Assembly (NCBI GenBank): GCA_004297725.1
Contig: SCUS01000057.1
Location: 33,199-97,198, forward strand
DNA from: Myxococcaceae bacterium
GTDB lineage: Bacteria; Myxococcota_A; Polyangia; Polyangiales; Ga0077539
DNA: 64,000 nucleotides
Direction: 5' to 3'
The notes beneath the pieces are model-generated. The model saw only the letters and a list, made by a program, of their open reading frames with translations. It ran no database searches and was not told the DNA's origin. The position numbers and the translations under genes were made by a program. Shown here piece by piece: positions 9,869-18,529 of the stretch (position 1 is the first letter of the stretch; every line of letters begins with the position of its first letter).

Positions 9869-10566
9869 TGGAGGGACTCGTCGAGGAGTCGGAGCAGCTC
9901 AGCGTCCGGGAGGTTGCCCGCCAGCACGCGCGAACCTCCTGCTGGGTCGCGCGCCGCGCAGACGTTGACGCCCGCGGCGCGGGTGCAACCCCGTCGGTGC
10001 ACTGCGTCCTGCGGGAGCGCGAAGAGCGACAACCAGCGGCCCGCGCGGTCGAGCCAGACCAGGGCGGACCAGCGTCCCCCGATGCGGCACCGCTTCCCGC
10101 CGAGGAGACTCGTCGCCTCGAGGTCGGCGAAGTGTGGGCGTCGCGACAGGGTCCGCTCGAAGAAGCCCGCGATCTCGTCAGGGGTGCCGCGCACCTCGGC
10201 GGCCTCCAGCCGTCGCTCATAGTGCAGGTGATCGAGCGCGATCTCCTCGGCGAGGGGCGCGTCGAGCGCCGAGCGCCGAGCCATCGGCAGCAGGAGGGCG
10301 GCCGCGGCGACGGCCATCACCGCCGCAGCGGCGAGCGCGACGAATCGACGGGGCACCCTGCGAGCGCGAACCTGGCCGTCGAGCAGCTCCATGGTGGCCG
10401 CGGGCACCTCGGCCGCGCGGGGCAGCGCTCCGACCGCGCGCCGCACCTCCAGGAGCGCCTGACGTCGCGGGTTACAGAGGGGGCACTGGGCGACGTGGTC
10501 CTGCTGCGACTTCGTGAGCGGCTCTGCCAGGTCTTCGACGGCGATGTGGTTGGGCGTCGAGCTCAT
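9865..10566 (-). CDS. anti-sigma factor with a zinc-finger-like N-terminus
   Basis: The protein has 233 residues. The N-terminus holds HVAQCPLC (His24, Cys28, Cys31), the HxxxCxxC core of zinc-binding anti-sigma domains. One membrane helix follows (about residues 75-96), and the C-terminal ~135 residues would lie in the periplasm. The start overlaps the sigma gene stop (ATGA) and the stop overlaps the RND pump start (GTGA). This is the standard arrangement of an ECF sigma and its membrane anti-sigma, here welded onto the pump genes it presumably controls. Confidence 0.82.
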   Translation of the reverse strand: MSSTPNHIAVEDLAEPLTKSQQDHVAQCPLCNPRRQALLEVRRAVGALPRAAEVPAATMELLDGQVRARRVPRRFVALAAAAVMAVAAAALLLPMARRSALDAPLAEEIALDHLHYERRLEAAEVRGTPDEIAGFFERTLSRRPHFADLEATSLLGGKRCRIGGRWSALVWLDRAGRWLSLFALPQDAVHRRGCTRAAGVNVCAARDPAGGSRVLAGNLPDAELLRLLDESLQ

Positions 10567-11102
10567 GGGCTCCCTCCTTCTTCACCCGCGTCGGGACGTT
10601 CGTTCGCGTCGCAGGGATGCGAGAGCAGCGCGGCGAGCCGCACGCGGGCGCGAGCGACCCGTGAGCGCACGGTGTTCAACGGGATGTCGAGGACGACGGC
10701 GATCTCCTCGTAGGAGAACTCCCAGAGGTCGGCCAGGAGGAGCGCGGTGCGCGCGAACTCGGGCATCCGGGCGAGGGCGCGCTCGAGGTCGATGCGGTCG
10801 TCGAGCGGAGGCATCGCCGTCGGAACCTCGGCGCTCTCGAACTCGCCGCCGTCGAGGACAACCAGGCGCTCCCTCGCGGCGCGTGCCCGCCGGGTGTCCA
10901 CGTACGCGTTTCGCGCCGTACGGAACAGCCATGATTTCAGGCGCGCCGGCTCGGTGATGGAGTCGCCCTGCTGGAGGGCGCGGAGCACGACATCCTGGAC
11001 GAGATCGGCGCCGTGCGCGTCCGGCCCGGTCAACCAGAGGCAGAAGCGCGTCAGGTCGGGCAGGAGCGGGCGAAGCGCCCGGGTGAGGAGGTCTCGATCC
11101 AT
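10563..11102 (-). CDS. ECF-type sigma factor (RpoE-like)
   Basis: The protein has 179 residues: region 2 at about 14-75 (with ADLVQDVVLRALQ) and region 4 at about 112-165 (with YEEIAVVLDIPLNTVRSRVAR, a classic -35-binding HTH). The ATG at 11102 is chosen because the sigma homology begins there; upstream in-frame sequence is not sigma-like. A classical GGAACC-N16-CGTCGG promoter lies 8 nt upstream, so the gene is probably autoregulated. It heads a six-gene chain with its anti-sigma and an RND pump. Confidence 0.92.
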   Translation of the reverse strand: MDRDLLTRALRPLLPDLTRFCLWLTGPDAHGADLVQDVVLRALQQGDSITEPARLKSWLFRTARNAYVDTRRARAARERLVVLDGGEFESAEVPTAMPPLDDRIDLERALARMPEFARTALLLADLWEFSYEEIAVVLDIPLNTVRSRVARARVRLAALLSHPCDANERPDAGEEGGSP

Positions 11103-11110
11103 CGGGAGAG

Positions 11111-11138
11111 CCGACGATCGTGGGGCCGGAATGGTTCC
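11111..11138 (-). promoter_or_regulatory. ECF promoter of the RND chain
   Basis: Minus strand GGAACC-N16-CGTCGG, the standard RpoE/ECF form, ending 8 nt before the sigma start at 11102. It differs from the GTAAC-type promoters elsewhere in the window, implying a separate regulon. Confidence 0.6.
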
Positions 11139-11204
11139 CCGACGTAGATCGGAATTGTCGAACGTGCTGAGCGCCCAACCGCGACGCGCGGGCGTGGAGG
11201 TCTT

Positions 11205-11894
11205 GTGAGTGGATATCATCCCGCCACGCCGATGCCTCACCAACACGTCCCGCTCTCGTTCGAACGTCGGCCCGTCGAGCAGGTGCTCGCCCGCGCCGAC
11301 GAGTTCCACCAGGAGATGAGCCGCCGTCGGACGGTGCGCGACTTCTCGCCCGACCCGGTGCCCCGCGAGGTCATCGCGCGGTGCATCGCCGCCGCCGGGT
11401 GCGCTCCGAGCGGCGCCAACCAGCAGCCCTGGCGCTTCATCGCAGTCGCCGACCCGTCGATCAAGCGGACCATTCGCGCGGCGGCCGAGGAGGAGGAGCG
11501 GGCCTTCTACGAGCACCGGGCGACCGACGCCTGGCGTGCGGCGCTCGCTCCCCTCGGCACCGACGCCAGCAAGCCCTTCCTGGAGACCGCGCCCTGGTTG
11601 ATCGTGGTCTTCTACGAAGCCTTCGGGTACGCCCCGGACGGCGGCCGGGAGAAGCGCTACTACGCGATGGACTCCGTCGGCATCGCGACGGGCTTCCTCG
11701 TCGCCGCTCTCCACCACGCCGGGCTCGCGACGCTCACCCACACGCCCAGCCCGATGGCCTTCCTGCCGAGGATCCTCGGTCGGCCGGACAACGAGCGACC
11801 CTTCGTGCTGCTGGTCGTCGGCTTCCCCGCCGACGGCGCGACGGTGCCCGCCATTACGCGGAAGCCCATCGACGAGATCGCCGTCTTCCTCTGA
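11205..11894 (+). CDS. nitroreductase-family FMN oxidoreductase
   Basis: The protein has 229 residues. The N-terminal [14 protein letters not shown] and the [12 protein letters not shown] segment are the FMN-binding signatures of the nitroreductase/iodotyrosine-deiodinase-like branch. A C-terminal [15 protein letters not shown] and VGFPA motif also fit. The GTG at 11205 has a GGAGG ribosome site 4 nt upstream; an ATG at 11232 is the alternative. It stands alone, divergent from the RND chain. The likely reaction is NAD(P)H-dependent two-electron reduction; the substrate is unknown. Confidence 0.85.
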   Translation: MSGYHPATPMPHQHVPLSFERRPVEQVLARADEFHQEMSRRRTVRDFSPDPVPREVIARCIAAAGCAPSGANQQPWRFIAVADPSIKRTIRAAAEEEERAFYEHRATDAWRAALAPLGTDASKPFLETAPWLIVVFYEAFGYAPDGGREKRYYAMDSVGIATGFLVAALHHAGLATLTHTPSPMAFLPRILGRPDNERPFVLLVVGFPADGATVPAITRKPIDEIAVFL

Positions 11895-11906
11895 ATCGGC
11901 GACCGA

Positions 11907-12737
11907 TCATAGGCGCGCGGCGACGACGAAGTCCGCGATCACGTCGACCACGCCCGGCTGCGTCGCGAACATGCCGGTGCCGTGGGCGCCGGGGTCGTAC
12001 TCGCGAAAGGTCCACCGCGTGGGTGCATCAGGCTGAAGGCCCGCGCTCCAGGCGCGCTCGACACGTGAGTACACGAAGAGCGTCGGCGTCGCTTCGAGGC
12101 GATCGCGGTGGGCGGCGTACCGCGTCTGCGCCTCGGTGTACGTGCCACCCGTCAGGAAGACGATGCCCGCCGGTCGCGTGTCGTCGTTGTCCGCCGCGAC
12201 GACGTAGTCGACGACCGACGCGCTGCCGTTGGAGGCCCCGACGAGCACCACGCGTGACGGGTCGACCGCGCACGGCTGCGCTCGGAGGAACTCGAACGCC
12301 GCCCGCACATCGCGGGCCCCACCCGGGCCGAGGTAGGCGTCCCTCGCGACCCCATCGGAGTTGCCCGCGCCGCGACGGTCGACGTTGAGCACCGTGACGC
12401 CGCGCGCGACCAGGGCCTCGACGACGTCGCGAGGGTAGTTGCTGCGGTCGTTCGAGGGCGGAATCATGTGCAGGAGGATGACGCCCGGTCCCCGGGCGAG
12501 TCCTGGGGTAGCGAGGTCGGCCTCCAAGCGTACGCCGTCACTCGTCGAGAACGAGACGATCGTCGTGCTGGCCTCGCAGCGGGCGAGCACGTCGGACGGA
12601 ACGCTCACGTCGACCGAAGGCGGGACGTCGAGCGTGGGCGGGACGTCGATGCTCATCACCACGGGAGAGGGCGCAGGGGATGAGCCCGCGCAGGCTGAAG
12701 CGCAGAGGGCGACGAGGAGGGACGCACGGGGGAGCAT
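11907..12737 (-). CDS. alpha/beta-hydrolase lipoprotein
   Basis: The start at 12737 gives 276 residues with a lipoprotein signal ending ALCASAC. A Pro/Val/Asp-rich linker follows, then an alpha/beta-hydrolase domain with an oxyanion-side LLHMIPPSNDR loop, an NVDRRGAGNSDG segment and the nucleophile elbow GASNGS. The C-terminal YDPGAHGTGMF supplies the probable catalytic His. The substrate is unknown. In-frame sequence upstream of 12737 runs through the divergent promoter region and is not signal-like, so longer starts are unlikely. Confidence 0.75.
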   Translation of the reverse strand: MLPRASLLVALCASACAGSSPAPSPVVMSIDVPPTLDVPPSVDVSVPSDVLARCEASTTIVSFSTSDGVRLEADLATPGLARGPGVILLHMIPPSNDRSNYPRDVVEALVARGVTVLNVDRRGAGNSDGVARDAYLGPGGARDVRAAFEFLRAQPCAVDPSRVVLVGASNGSASVVDYVVAADNDDTRPAGIVFLTGGTYTEAQTRYAAHRDRLEATPTLFVYSRVERAWSAGLQPDAPTRWTFREYDPGAHGTGMFATQPGVVDVIADFVVAARL

Positions 12738-12819
12738 GGCGGGGGCGGGTACGTCGATGCCTGGGCGCGGGTTACGTCGCATCGCGCTGCCATCGGCACA
12801 CAGGCTCACCACAGAGTTC

Positions 12820-12848
12820 TGTAACGCGGAGCGGGTGGGCGACGAAGC
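12820..12848 (+). promoter_or_regulatory. ECF-type promoter of the Rieske/cytochrome b genes
   Basis: Plus strand TGTAAC-N17-CGAAGC, about 20 nt before the Rieske ATG. It is a member of the recurring GTAAC-type set. Confidence 0.6.
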
Positions 12849-12868
12849 TGCCTGGAGGTAGTCGAGGC

Positions 12869-13402
12869 ATGGTCGATCGACGGAAGGCATTGAAGGTCGT
12901 GGCAGGGGTTGCGGGCGTCGCCGCTGCCGGGACGGTTCTCCTCCCAGCGGCGGCGCTGGTGACTGCCACGGCGAACGCGCCGCGCCTGCCGGGCCGGCCT
13001 GAGGGCGGTGACGATGGCTGGCGCACCGTGGCGCGCTGGGAGCAACTGGAGGTCGGCGCGCCACTCCAGGCCCACGTCATCGGCGCGGAGGTCGACGCGT
13101 GGAACGTCTCCCCCGACCGTCGTCTCGGCACCGTCTGGCTGCTCCGCGGCGGCGAAAGCCCGGAGACGCTGCGCGCCCTCTCGGCGGTCTGTCCCCACCT
13201 TGGCTGTCTCATCGAGCGGCGTGACACCGGCTTCGTGTGTCCCTGTCACGAGAGCGATTTCGACGCTGTCGGCGCTGCGCTGCGCGGCCCTTCCCCCCGT
13301 GGGATGGACCCCATCGAGGCGCGGGTCCGCGACGATCGGGTCGAGGTGCGCTGGGCGCGCTTCCGTCTCGGCGGGACCGCGCGCGTCCGCGAGGAGGGCT
13401 GA
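12869..13402 (+). CDS. Rieske [2Fe-2S] protein of a bc-type complex
   Basis: The protein has 177 residues. An Arg-Arg-containing N-terminus leads into one hydrophobic segment (about residues 8-30), as in Tat-exported, membrane-anchored Rieske proteins. The cluster ligands are Cys108, His110, Cys124 and His127 (CPHLGC and CPCH), with Cys113 and Cys126 placed for the stabilising disulfide. It is followed after 2 nt by the cytochrome b/c fusion, so together they form a compact quinol-oxidising complex. It would be driven by the promoter at 12820. Confidence 0.93.
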   Translation: MVDRRKALKVVAGVAGVAAAGTVLLPAAALVTATANAPRLPGRPEGGDDGWRTVARWEQLEVGAPLQAHVIGAEVDAWNVSPDRRLGTVWLLRGGESPETLRALSAVCPHLGCLIERRDTGFVCPCHESDFDAVGAALRGPSPRGMDPIEARVRDDRVEVRWARFRLGGTARVREEG

Positions 13403-13404
13403 CG

Positions 13405-15156
13405 ATGGCGTCTCCCCCGCGATGGAAGGCGTACCTGGAGGAGCGCACCGGGCTGCCGAGCGCCCTCGGCCGCGCGGTCGACGTCGCCATGCCCGGTGGC
13501 CCACGCTGGCGTCGGGTGTTCGGCACCTCGCTCACGGTGCTGCTGCTGCTCGAGGCTGTCACCGGCGCTGCGATGATGTCGGTGTACTCGCCGGGCATCA
13601 GCACGGCGTGGTCGAGCACCTGGTACCTGGAAGCGGTGCTCCCCTGGGGGCGCATGGTGCGCGGGCTTCACCATTTCGGCACCCACGCCATCGTGGTGCT
13701 GCTCGCGCTTCACCTGGCGCAGGTGCTCATCGACCGGGCGTCCCGTCGTCCGCGTGAGGTCAACCACCTCCTCGGGCTCGCGCTCGGCGGCCTCGTGCTC
13801 TTCGCGGCCATGACCGGCTTCCCGCTCGCGTGGGACCAGCGCGGCTACTGGGCCTCGCGCATCGAGACCGGCATCATCGGCACCGTCCCGGTGGTGGGCA
13901 CCTTTCTGCAGCGGCTGCTCATCGGCGGGGCCCACTACGGACAGCTCACGCTCACCCGCTTCTACACGCTGCACGTCTGGCTGGTCCCGCTGGCGCTGCT
14001 GCTCGGGGTCTGGGCGCACGTTGCGATGGTGCGCCGCCACGGCCTCAAGGGCGACGCCGACCACGGCGACACGGACGCTCGATGGTGGCCGGGGCAGGCC
14101 GCGCGCGACGCGGTCGTGGCCCTCGCCTCCGTGGCGTTGGTGACCTGGATGGCCCGCCGTTGGGGTGCTCCCCTCGACGCACCGGCCGATCCATCGAGCC
14201 ACTACCCCGCGGTGCCCGAGTGGTTCTTCATGCCGCTCTCGCAGCTGCTCAAGCACTTCCGCGGTCCGCGCCAGATCATCGGGACGATGGTCATTCCGGG
14301 CGCGCTCGCGACCTTCCTCGCGCTGCTGCCATGGATCGACCGGAGCGACTCCCGCCTGCGCCGCGCGCTGACCCTCCTGCCGCTCGCCCTCGCCGGTCTC
14401 GGCGCGGTGGCCCTGGGCCTCGAGCTCCGCCGCGACCTCCGTGCGCCGACCTTCGTCCGCTCGCAGCGCATCGCCCAGGCTACGGCGCGTCGGGCGAGGT
14501 CGCTCGCTCGCGCGGGTGTTCCGCCGGAGGGGCCGTTGGAGATGGTGCGCAACGACCCCGCGGTGCGTCCGGTCGAGCTCTTCGCGGAGCACTGCGGCAC
14601 GTGCCACGCCGTCCGCGGGGTGAGCCGCGAGCGGAAGGCGCCGCGGCTCGACGGCTTCGGCTCCCGCGAGTGGGCGACGGCCTTCGTCGTGTGGCCCGAC
14701 CACCCCGAGCTCATGGGGACCACGGAAATCCACGACATGCGCGGGCAACGTCGGCGGCTCCGCGACGAGGGAGTGCGGGCGGTGGCCGAGTGGCTTTACT
14801 CCAGGGGATATGAGCCCGGCGAGTCGGCTCCGGACACTGCGCTGGTGTCCGCGGGAGAGGCGATCTACCGACGGCGGTGCACGACCTGCCACCAGGGCGA
14901 TGGGGACACGTCGGAGACCGAGGCCGTCGATCGGGATGCCCCGAACCTCGACGCCTGGGGCTCGCGCGCATACATCCGCGCGCAGATGCTCAACCCCGGC
15001 GCCCCCGAGAACTACGGCGCTCGCAACGACATGCCCCGCTTCCACGACCGGATGAACGAGCGCGAGCTGACGATGGTCGTGGACTACGTGCGGTCGCTGC
15101 GCGCGCGTCCCGCTCCGGCGGTGATGACCGAGCCGGACCCACCGACACCCCGATAG
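13405..15156 (+). CDS. cytochrome b fused to a di-haem cytochrome c
   Basis: The protein has 583 residues. Residues 1-340 form a cytochrome b/b6-type membrane domain; the paired b-haem ligands are His89/His103 and His190/His205, and the quinol-site motif PEWF is at 271-274. Residues 380-570 form a soluble cytochrome c part with two CXXCH sites (CGTCH at 397-401, CTTCH at 492-496). A normal bc complex uses separate b and c subunits, so this is a fusion that places both c-haems on the b subunit. With the preceding Rieske gene it makes a complete two-gene electron-transfer complex. Confidence 0.92.
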   Translation: MASPPRWKAYLEERTGLPSALGRAVDVAMPGGPRWRRVFGTSLTVLLLLEAVTGAAMMSVYSPGISTAWSSTWYLEAVLPWGRMVRGLHHFGTHAIVVLLALHLAQVLIDRASRRPREVNHLLGLALGGLVLFAAMTGFPLAWDQRGYWASRIETGIIGTVPVVGTFLQRLLIGGAHYGQLTLTRFYTLHVWLVPLALLLGVWAHVAMVRRHGLKGDADHGDTDARWWPGQAARDAVVALASVALVTWMARRWGAPLDAPADPSSHYPAVPEWFFMPLSQLLKHFRGPRQIIGTMVIPGALATFLALLPWIDRSDSRLRRALTLLPLALAGLGAVALGLELRRDLRAPTFVRSQRIAQATARRARSLARAGVPPEGPLEMVRNDPAVRPVELFAEHCGTCHAVRGVSRERKAPRLDGFGSREWATAFVVWPDHPELMGTTEIHDMRGQRRRLRDEGVRAVAEWLYSRGYEPGESAPDTALVSAGEAIYRRRCTTCHQGDGDTSETEAVDRDAPNLDAWGSRAYIRAQMLNPGAPENYGARNDMPRFHDRMNERELTMVVDYVRSLRARPAPAVMTEPDPPTPR

Positions 15157-15191
15157 CCGGACCCTCGCCGCCCGTGCAGCGAGGCCCCGAC

Positions 15192-15219
15192 TGTAACAAC
15201 TACACGGCTTCGACGAAGA
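15192..15219 (+). promoter_or_regulatory. ECF-type promoter of the peroxiredoxin operon
   Basis: Plus strand TGTAAC-N16-CGAAGA, leaving a leader of roughly 60 nt before the peroxiredoxin ATG at 15286. Same pattern as the other GTAAC-type promoters. Confidence 0.6.
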
Positions 15220-15285
15220 GGCACGCGGCCCTACCGCGGCCGCCATCGTCTGAATGGCCCCACTCGGAAGGCAGGCTCAGGCCCG

Positions 15286-15984
15286 ATGCGACGAATCACC
15301 GTCACGCTCCTTATCGCGCTCGTTCCCGCTTGCGCCTCGCACGCTTCGTCACCCGCCCAGACGCCCGCCGTCGCCGCACCTCGGGCGCGTCGCCCTCCGC
15401 CTGTGCTCATGCACCCGACCGACGCCGACCTCGGGCGCCGCGCCACCAGCGCGAGCCTCGGCCCAGGCGTCCGCGCGCCAGTGTCGCGGCTCTTCGACAT
15501 CCACGGCGAGGGGGTCGCTCTCTCGACCTGGATCGGCCACGGCCCGGTCGTCCTGGTGTTCTACCGCGGCGGCTGGTGCCCCTACTGCAGCGTGCAACTG
15601 CACGAGCTCGCTGCGCGCTCGTCGGACTTCACCCGTCGCGGCATCACGGTGCTTGCGATCTCCGTCGATCGCCCCGCGGCGGCGGCCGAGGCCGGAGCGC
15701 GTTGGGAGATTCCGTTCCCGGTGCTCGCCGATCCTGACCTCGTCGCGCATGAGGCCTTCGGGGTCGTGCATACCGCCGACGACGCCGAGGTCGCGCGTCT
15801 GCACTCCCTCGGAATCGACCTGGAGGCCGCCTCGGGACGCACCCACCACCGCTTCGCCATCCCATCGATCTTTCTCATCGATGGGGCCGGGGTGATCCGC
15901 TGGGCGCACTCCGACCCCGACTACCGGACGCGCCCCTCGGCGCAGCAGCTGCTCCAGGCCATCGACCAGCTCTCGCTCCGGTAG
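15286..15984 (+). CDS. AhpC/TSA-type peroxiredoxin-like lipoprotein
   Basis: The protein has 232 residues. The signal ends in ALVPAC, a lipobox, so it is envelope-anchored. The thioredoxin fold carries GGWCPYC, a CxxC site at the position of the peroxidatic Cys of bacterioferritin-comigratory-like peroxiredoxins. A PSIFLIDGAGVIRW segment is the conserved cis-Pro region. It probably reduces peroxides or disulfides in the periplasm. Two further genes follow closely (26 nt, then an overlap), suggesting an operon with the NrtS-like and DUF255-like genes. Confidence 0.82.
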   Translation: MRRITVTLLIALVPACASHASSPAQTPAVAAPRARRPPPVLMHPTDADLGRRATSASLGPGVRAPVSRLFDIHGEGVALSTWIGHGPVVLVFYRGGWCPYCSVQLHELAARSSDFTRRGITVLAISVDRPAAAAEAGARWEIPFPVLADPDLVAHEAFGVVHTADDAEVARLHSLGIDLEAASGRTHHRFAIPSIFLIDGAGVIRWAHSDPDYRTRPSAQQLLQAIDQLSLR

Positions 15985-16010
15985 CGCGGGCCACCCCTCG
16001 GAGGCCTCTC

Positions 16011-16274
16011 ATGGACCACCCCGACTCACCGCGGCTCCGACCGCGCCGCCCGCTCGGCGAACTCGCGTTGAGGGCGGCGCGCGGCCTGCTCCCGGCGCTC
16101 AAGGTCGCGGTCGTCGTCGGGACGACGCTGTGCCTCGTCAACCACACCTTCACGAGCGGTCCCTGGTACCGCGTCGGCCTCAACTACCTGGTGCCGTTCG
16201 CGGTCTCGACCTGGTCGCGGGTGTCGCTGCTTCGCGCCATCGAGCGCGAGAAGGAGAGATCCCATGCGTCGTGA
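16011..16274 (+). CDS. small NrtS-like membrane protein
   Basis: The protein has 87 residues, with two hydrophobic segments (about 28-46 and 58-72). The pattern LKVAVVVGTTLCLVNH, then NYLVPFAVSTWS, resembles the NrtS family of small nitrate/nitrite transport proteins. The C-terminus is charged. It overlaps the next gene by 11 nt. The assignment is by recognised motif only; in this redox setting another role is possible. Confidence 0.6.
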   Translation: MDHPDSPRLRPRRPLGELALRAARGLLPALKVAVVVGTTLCLVNHTFTSGPWYRVGLNYLVPFAVSTWSRVSLLRAIEREKERSHAS

Positions 16275-18102
16275 GCTCATCGCCATGCTCGCCCTCATGG
16301 TAGCGGCGTGCTCGTCCTCGCCGCTTCCACATCTGCGGGCTCATGACGGTGTGCAGACGTCCCCGGTCCGCTGGGAGCCGTGGGGCGCCGAGGCGTTTGC
16401 ACGCGCGCGAAGGCAGGGCAGGTTGGTGCTGGTCGACGCCGGCATCGAAGGGTGCACGGCGTGCCGATGGCAGCACGACATCACCTGGCGCGACGCCGCG
16501 ATCCGTCGGCGGCTCGACACCGGATTCGTGCTGGTCTCGGTCGACGCCGATCAGCAGCCGGACCTCGGGGCCCGCTTCGAGGCGTGGGGCTGGCCCGCCC
16601 TGCTCGTCTTCGACGCCGAGGGCCGTCGCGTGCACGCAATCCGGGGCTACGCGTCGCCCGAGCGCCTCGCGCCGGTGCTCGACGATCTGCTCGCGCGCAG
16701 CCGCGCGGGCACGCTCTCGCCGCCGGCGGCGAGCCCGGCGCCCGCACCCCGCCCGATCGCGGCGGAGAGCGACTGCACCGCCGCTCTGTCCAGGCTGGAC
16801 GCGGCGCGAGACGCCAGCGGGTGGGGGCCATTCGTGACGTCGTCGCCGGTGCGCCACGCCCTCCTGCTCGCGCACCTCTTCGCTGACGACCCGCGTCGCG
16901 GGGACGCGCTCCGAGCGGTCACCCACGACGAGGCGCTCCTCGACTCTGTCTGGGGTGGGGTCTTCGTCGGCGGACGCTCGCCCGCGATCCCGCTGCCCAT
17001 CGTGCCGGAGAAGCGGCTGCTGCACGAAGCGGCTGCGCTCGGCGACTTCGCCGCGGTCTACCGCGCGACCCGCGACCCGCGTTGGGCTGCCGCCGCGTGG
17101 GAGGTGCATCGGTACCTCGACCAGTGGATGCGCTCGCCCGACGGACTGTACTACTCGACGCAGCAGGACGCTCCGCCCGACAGCGGCCTCACCGGGGTCG
17201 CGTACTACGCGCTCGACGACGCGGGCCGCCGCCGCGCGGGCGTTCCTCGCATCGACCGCGGGGTGTACTCCGACCAGAACGCGCTGCTGATCGACGCCTA
17301 CGCAGACCTCTACGCCGCCACGCAGGACCCTCGCGCGCTGAACGCCGCGCGCGTCGCCGCGGACGTGATGCTCGCGACGCGCACCCGTCGCGACGGGGCC
17401 GTCGCCCATCAGGGGAGGCTCCCCTCCGACGCGCGGATGCGCGAGGCGCGCGCGGACGATCGGGTCTTCCTTCGGTCGCAGGGCCCGTGGGGCTCGGCGC
17501 TGCTGTCGATGGAGTCCATCACCGGCGAGGCGCGCTACCTCCGCGCCGCGCGCGACGTCGCGCGTGGCACCCGCGCGGCGCTCTGGGACGAGGCCGGCGG
17601 GGGCTTCTTCGCCGCGGAGCAACTGCCGATGACGACGCTGACCACACGGGAACATCCGCTCGCGGAGAATCTTCGGATGGCCGGATTCCTGGCGCGCCTG
17701 GCCGATCGCACGCACGACGACGCGATGCGAGACCTCGCCGTTCGTGCTCTTCGCGCTGTCGATCGCGACGAGCTCCTCGGCGCCGGCCCCGAAGCGCTCG
17801 CGCTCTTCGCGCTGGCGGACGCCACGATCTCGTACGGCCCTGTCGAGGTCACGCTGGTCGGCGACCCATCAGATCCGGGCCTCGCCGCGCTCCACGCCGC
17901 CGCGCTCGCCGTCGATGAGCCCCGCAAGCTGCTGCACTACGATCTGCCCGCGCCGGCGGGGCGCTACCCGCAGCGTGGCGTGGCCTATGTCTGTACGCGC
18001 GAGGTGTGCTCCAGCCCCCTGCGCTCCCCGAGCGCGGTGGTCGAAGCCATGGGTCGGTTCGCGCGCGTGCACGATCAGGTCGCGGGGTGCGTGCGTCCGT
18101 AG
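16264..18102 (+). CDS. thioredoxin-domain lipoprotein, DUF255-like with helical barrel
   Basis: The protein has 612 residues. A lipobox, ALMVAAC, ends the signal. The N-terminal thioredoxin-like domain carries CTAC near residue 60 and a WGWPALLVFD cis-Pro strand. The rest is a six-hairpin-type helical domain ending in a VAYVCTREVCSSP segment that parallels the C-terminus of the 1994-4354 protein (AYVCERGSC). It is therefore a shorter paralogue of that protein. Both lie downstream of ECF-type promoters, though of different types. The function is unknown. Confidence 0.78.
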   Translation: MRRELIAMLALMVAACSSSPLPHLRAHDGVQTSPVRWEPWGAEAFARARRQGRLVLVDAGIEGCTACRWQHDITWRDAAIRRRLDTGFVLVSVDADQQPDLGARFEAWGWPALLVFDAEGRRVHAIRGYASPERLAPVLDDLLARSRAGTLSPPAASPAPAPRPIAAESDCTAALSRLDAARDASGWGPFVTSSPVRHALLLAHLFADDPRRGDALRAVTHDEALLDSVWGGVFVGGRSPAIPLPIVPEKRLLHEAAALGDFAAVYRATRDPRWAAAAWEVHRYLDQWMRSPDGLYYSTQQDAPPDSGLTGVAYYALDDAGRRRAGVPRIDRGVYSDQNALLIDAYADLYAATQDPRALNAARVAADVMLATRTRRDGAVAHQGRLPSDARMREARADDRVFLRSQGPWGSALLSMESITGEARYLRAARDVARGTRAALWDEAGGGFFAAEQLPMTTLTTREHPLAENLRMAGFLARLADRTHDDAMRDLAVRALRAVDRDELLGAGPEALALFALADATISYGPVEVTLVGDPSDPGLAALHAAALAVDEPRKLLHYDLPAPAGRYPQRGVAYVCTREVCSSPLRSPSAVVEAMGRFARVHDQVAGCVRP

Positions 18103-18111
18103 CCGCTCCAT

Positions 18112-18128
18112 TCGATCGCCTCGATCGA
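18112..18128. terminator. short hairpin between converging genes
   Basis: Arms TCGATCG and CGATCGA are separated by 3 nt, between two converging genes. It could end transcription in either direction, but there is no T-run. Confidence 0.3.
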
Positions 18129-18180
18129 GATGGGCCTCGCCGCTCGGCTCCGAGATTGGCCCTTGTTCCACCTGTGGGCT

Positions 18181-18507
18181 TCAGCGCTCCACGCGTGCGT
18201 GATAACCAGCATCTTCGATGGCCCGAATCATCCGTTCTGGCGTGACGTGCGCAGGATCGTAGGTCACACGGGCCGTCCTCTCCTCGGCGCTGACTGACGC
18301 TGCACGGACTCCATCGAGCCGCCGCAGCACCGTGCGAACCGTCAGCGGACAGGTCGCGCAGTGCATGCCATCGACGTGAAGGACCACGCTCGCCGGCGCC
18401 GGTGCCTGTGCACATGCGACACGATGCGTGACCACGATGACGCCGAGCGTCGGCGCGGCGAGGAGCGCGGCGGTCAAGATCACCCTACTTGCGAGCGCGT
18501 GTCTCAT
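18181..18507 (-). CDS. merP: periplasmic mercury-binding protein, MerP-like
   Basis: The protein has 108 residues. A signal peptide (about residues 1-33, ending ACAQA) precedes a heavy-metal-associated domain with GMHCATC (Cys50, Cys53). It would capture Hg(II) in the periplasm and hand it to MerT. It is the last gene of the mer operon, 22 nt after merA. The order merT-merA-merP is unusual; the typical order is merT-merP-merA. Confidence 0.85.
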   Translation of the reverse strand: MRHALASRVILTAALLAAPTLGVIVVTHRVACAQAPAPASVVLHVDGMHCATCPLTVRTVLRRLDGVRAASVSAEERTARVTYDPAHVTPERMIRAIEDAGYHARVER

Positions 18508-18529
18508 GGGATCTCCAGGAAGTTGATGT

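Noticed and set aside
11139..11204. Possible GGAAC-type promoter facing the nitroreductase gene
   Set aside because: No -35/-10 pair with a 16-17 nt spacer could be found on the plus strand.
13246..15246. Long minus-strand frame opposite the cytochrome b/c gene
   Set aside because: No domain signature; the plus-strand gene is certain.
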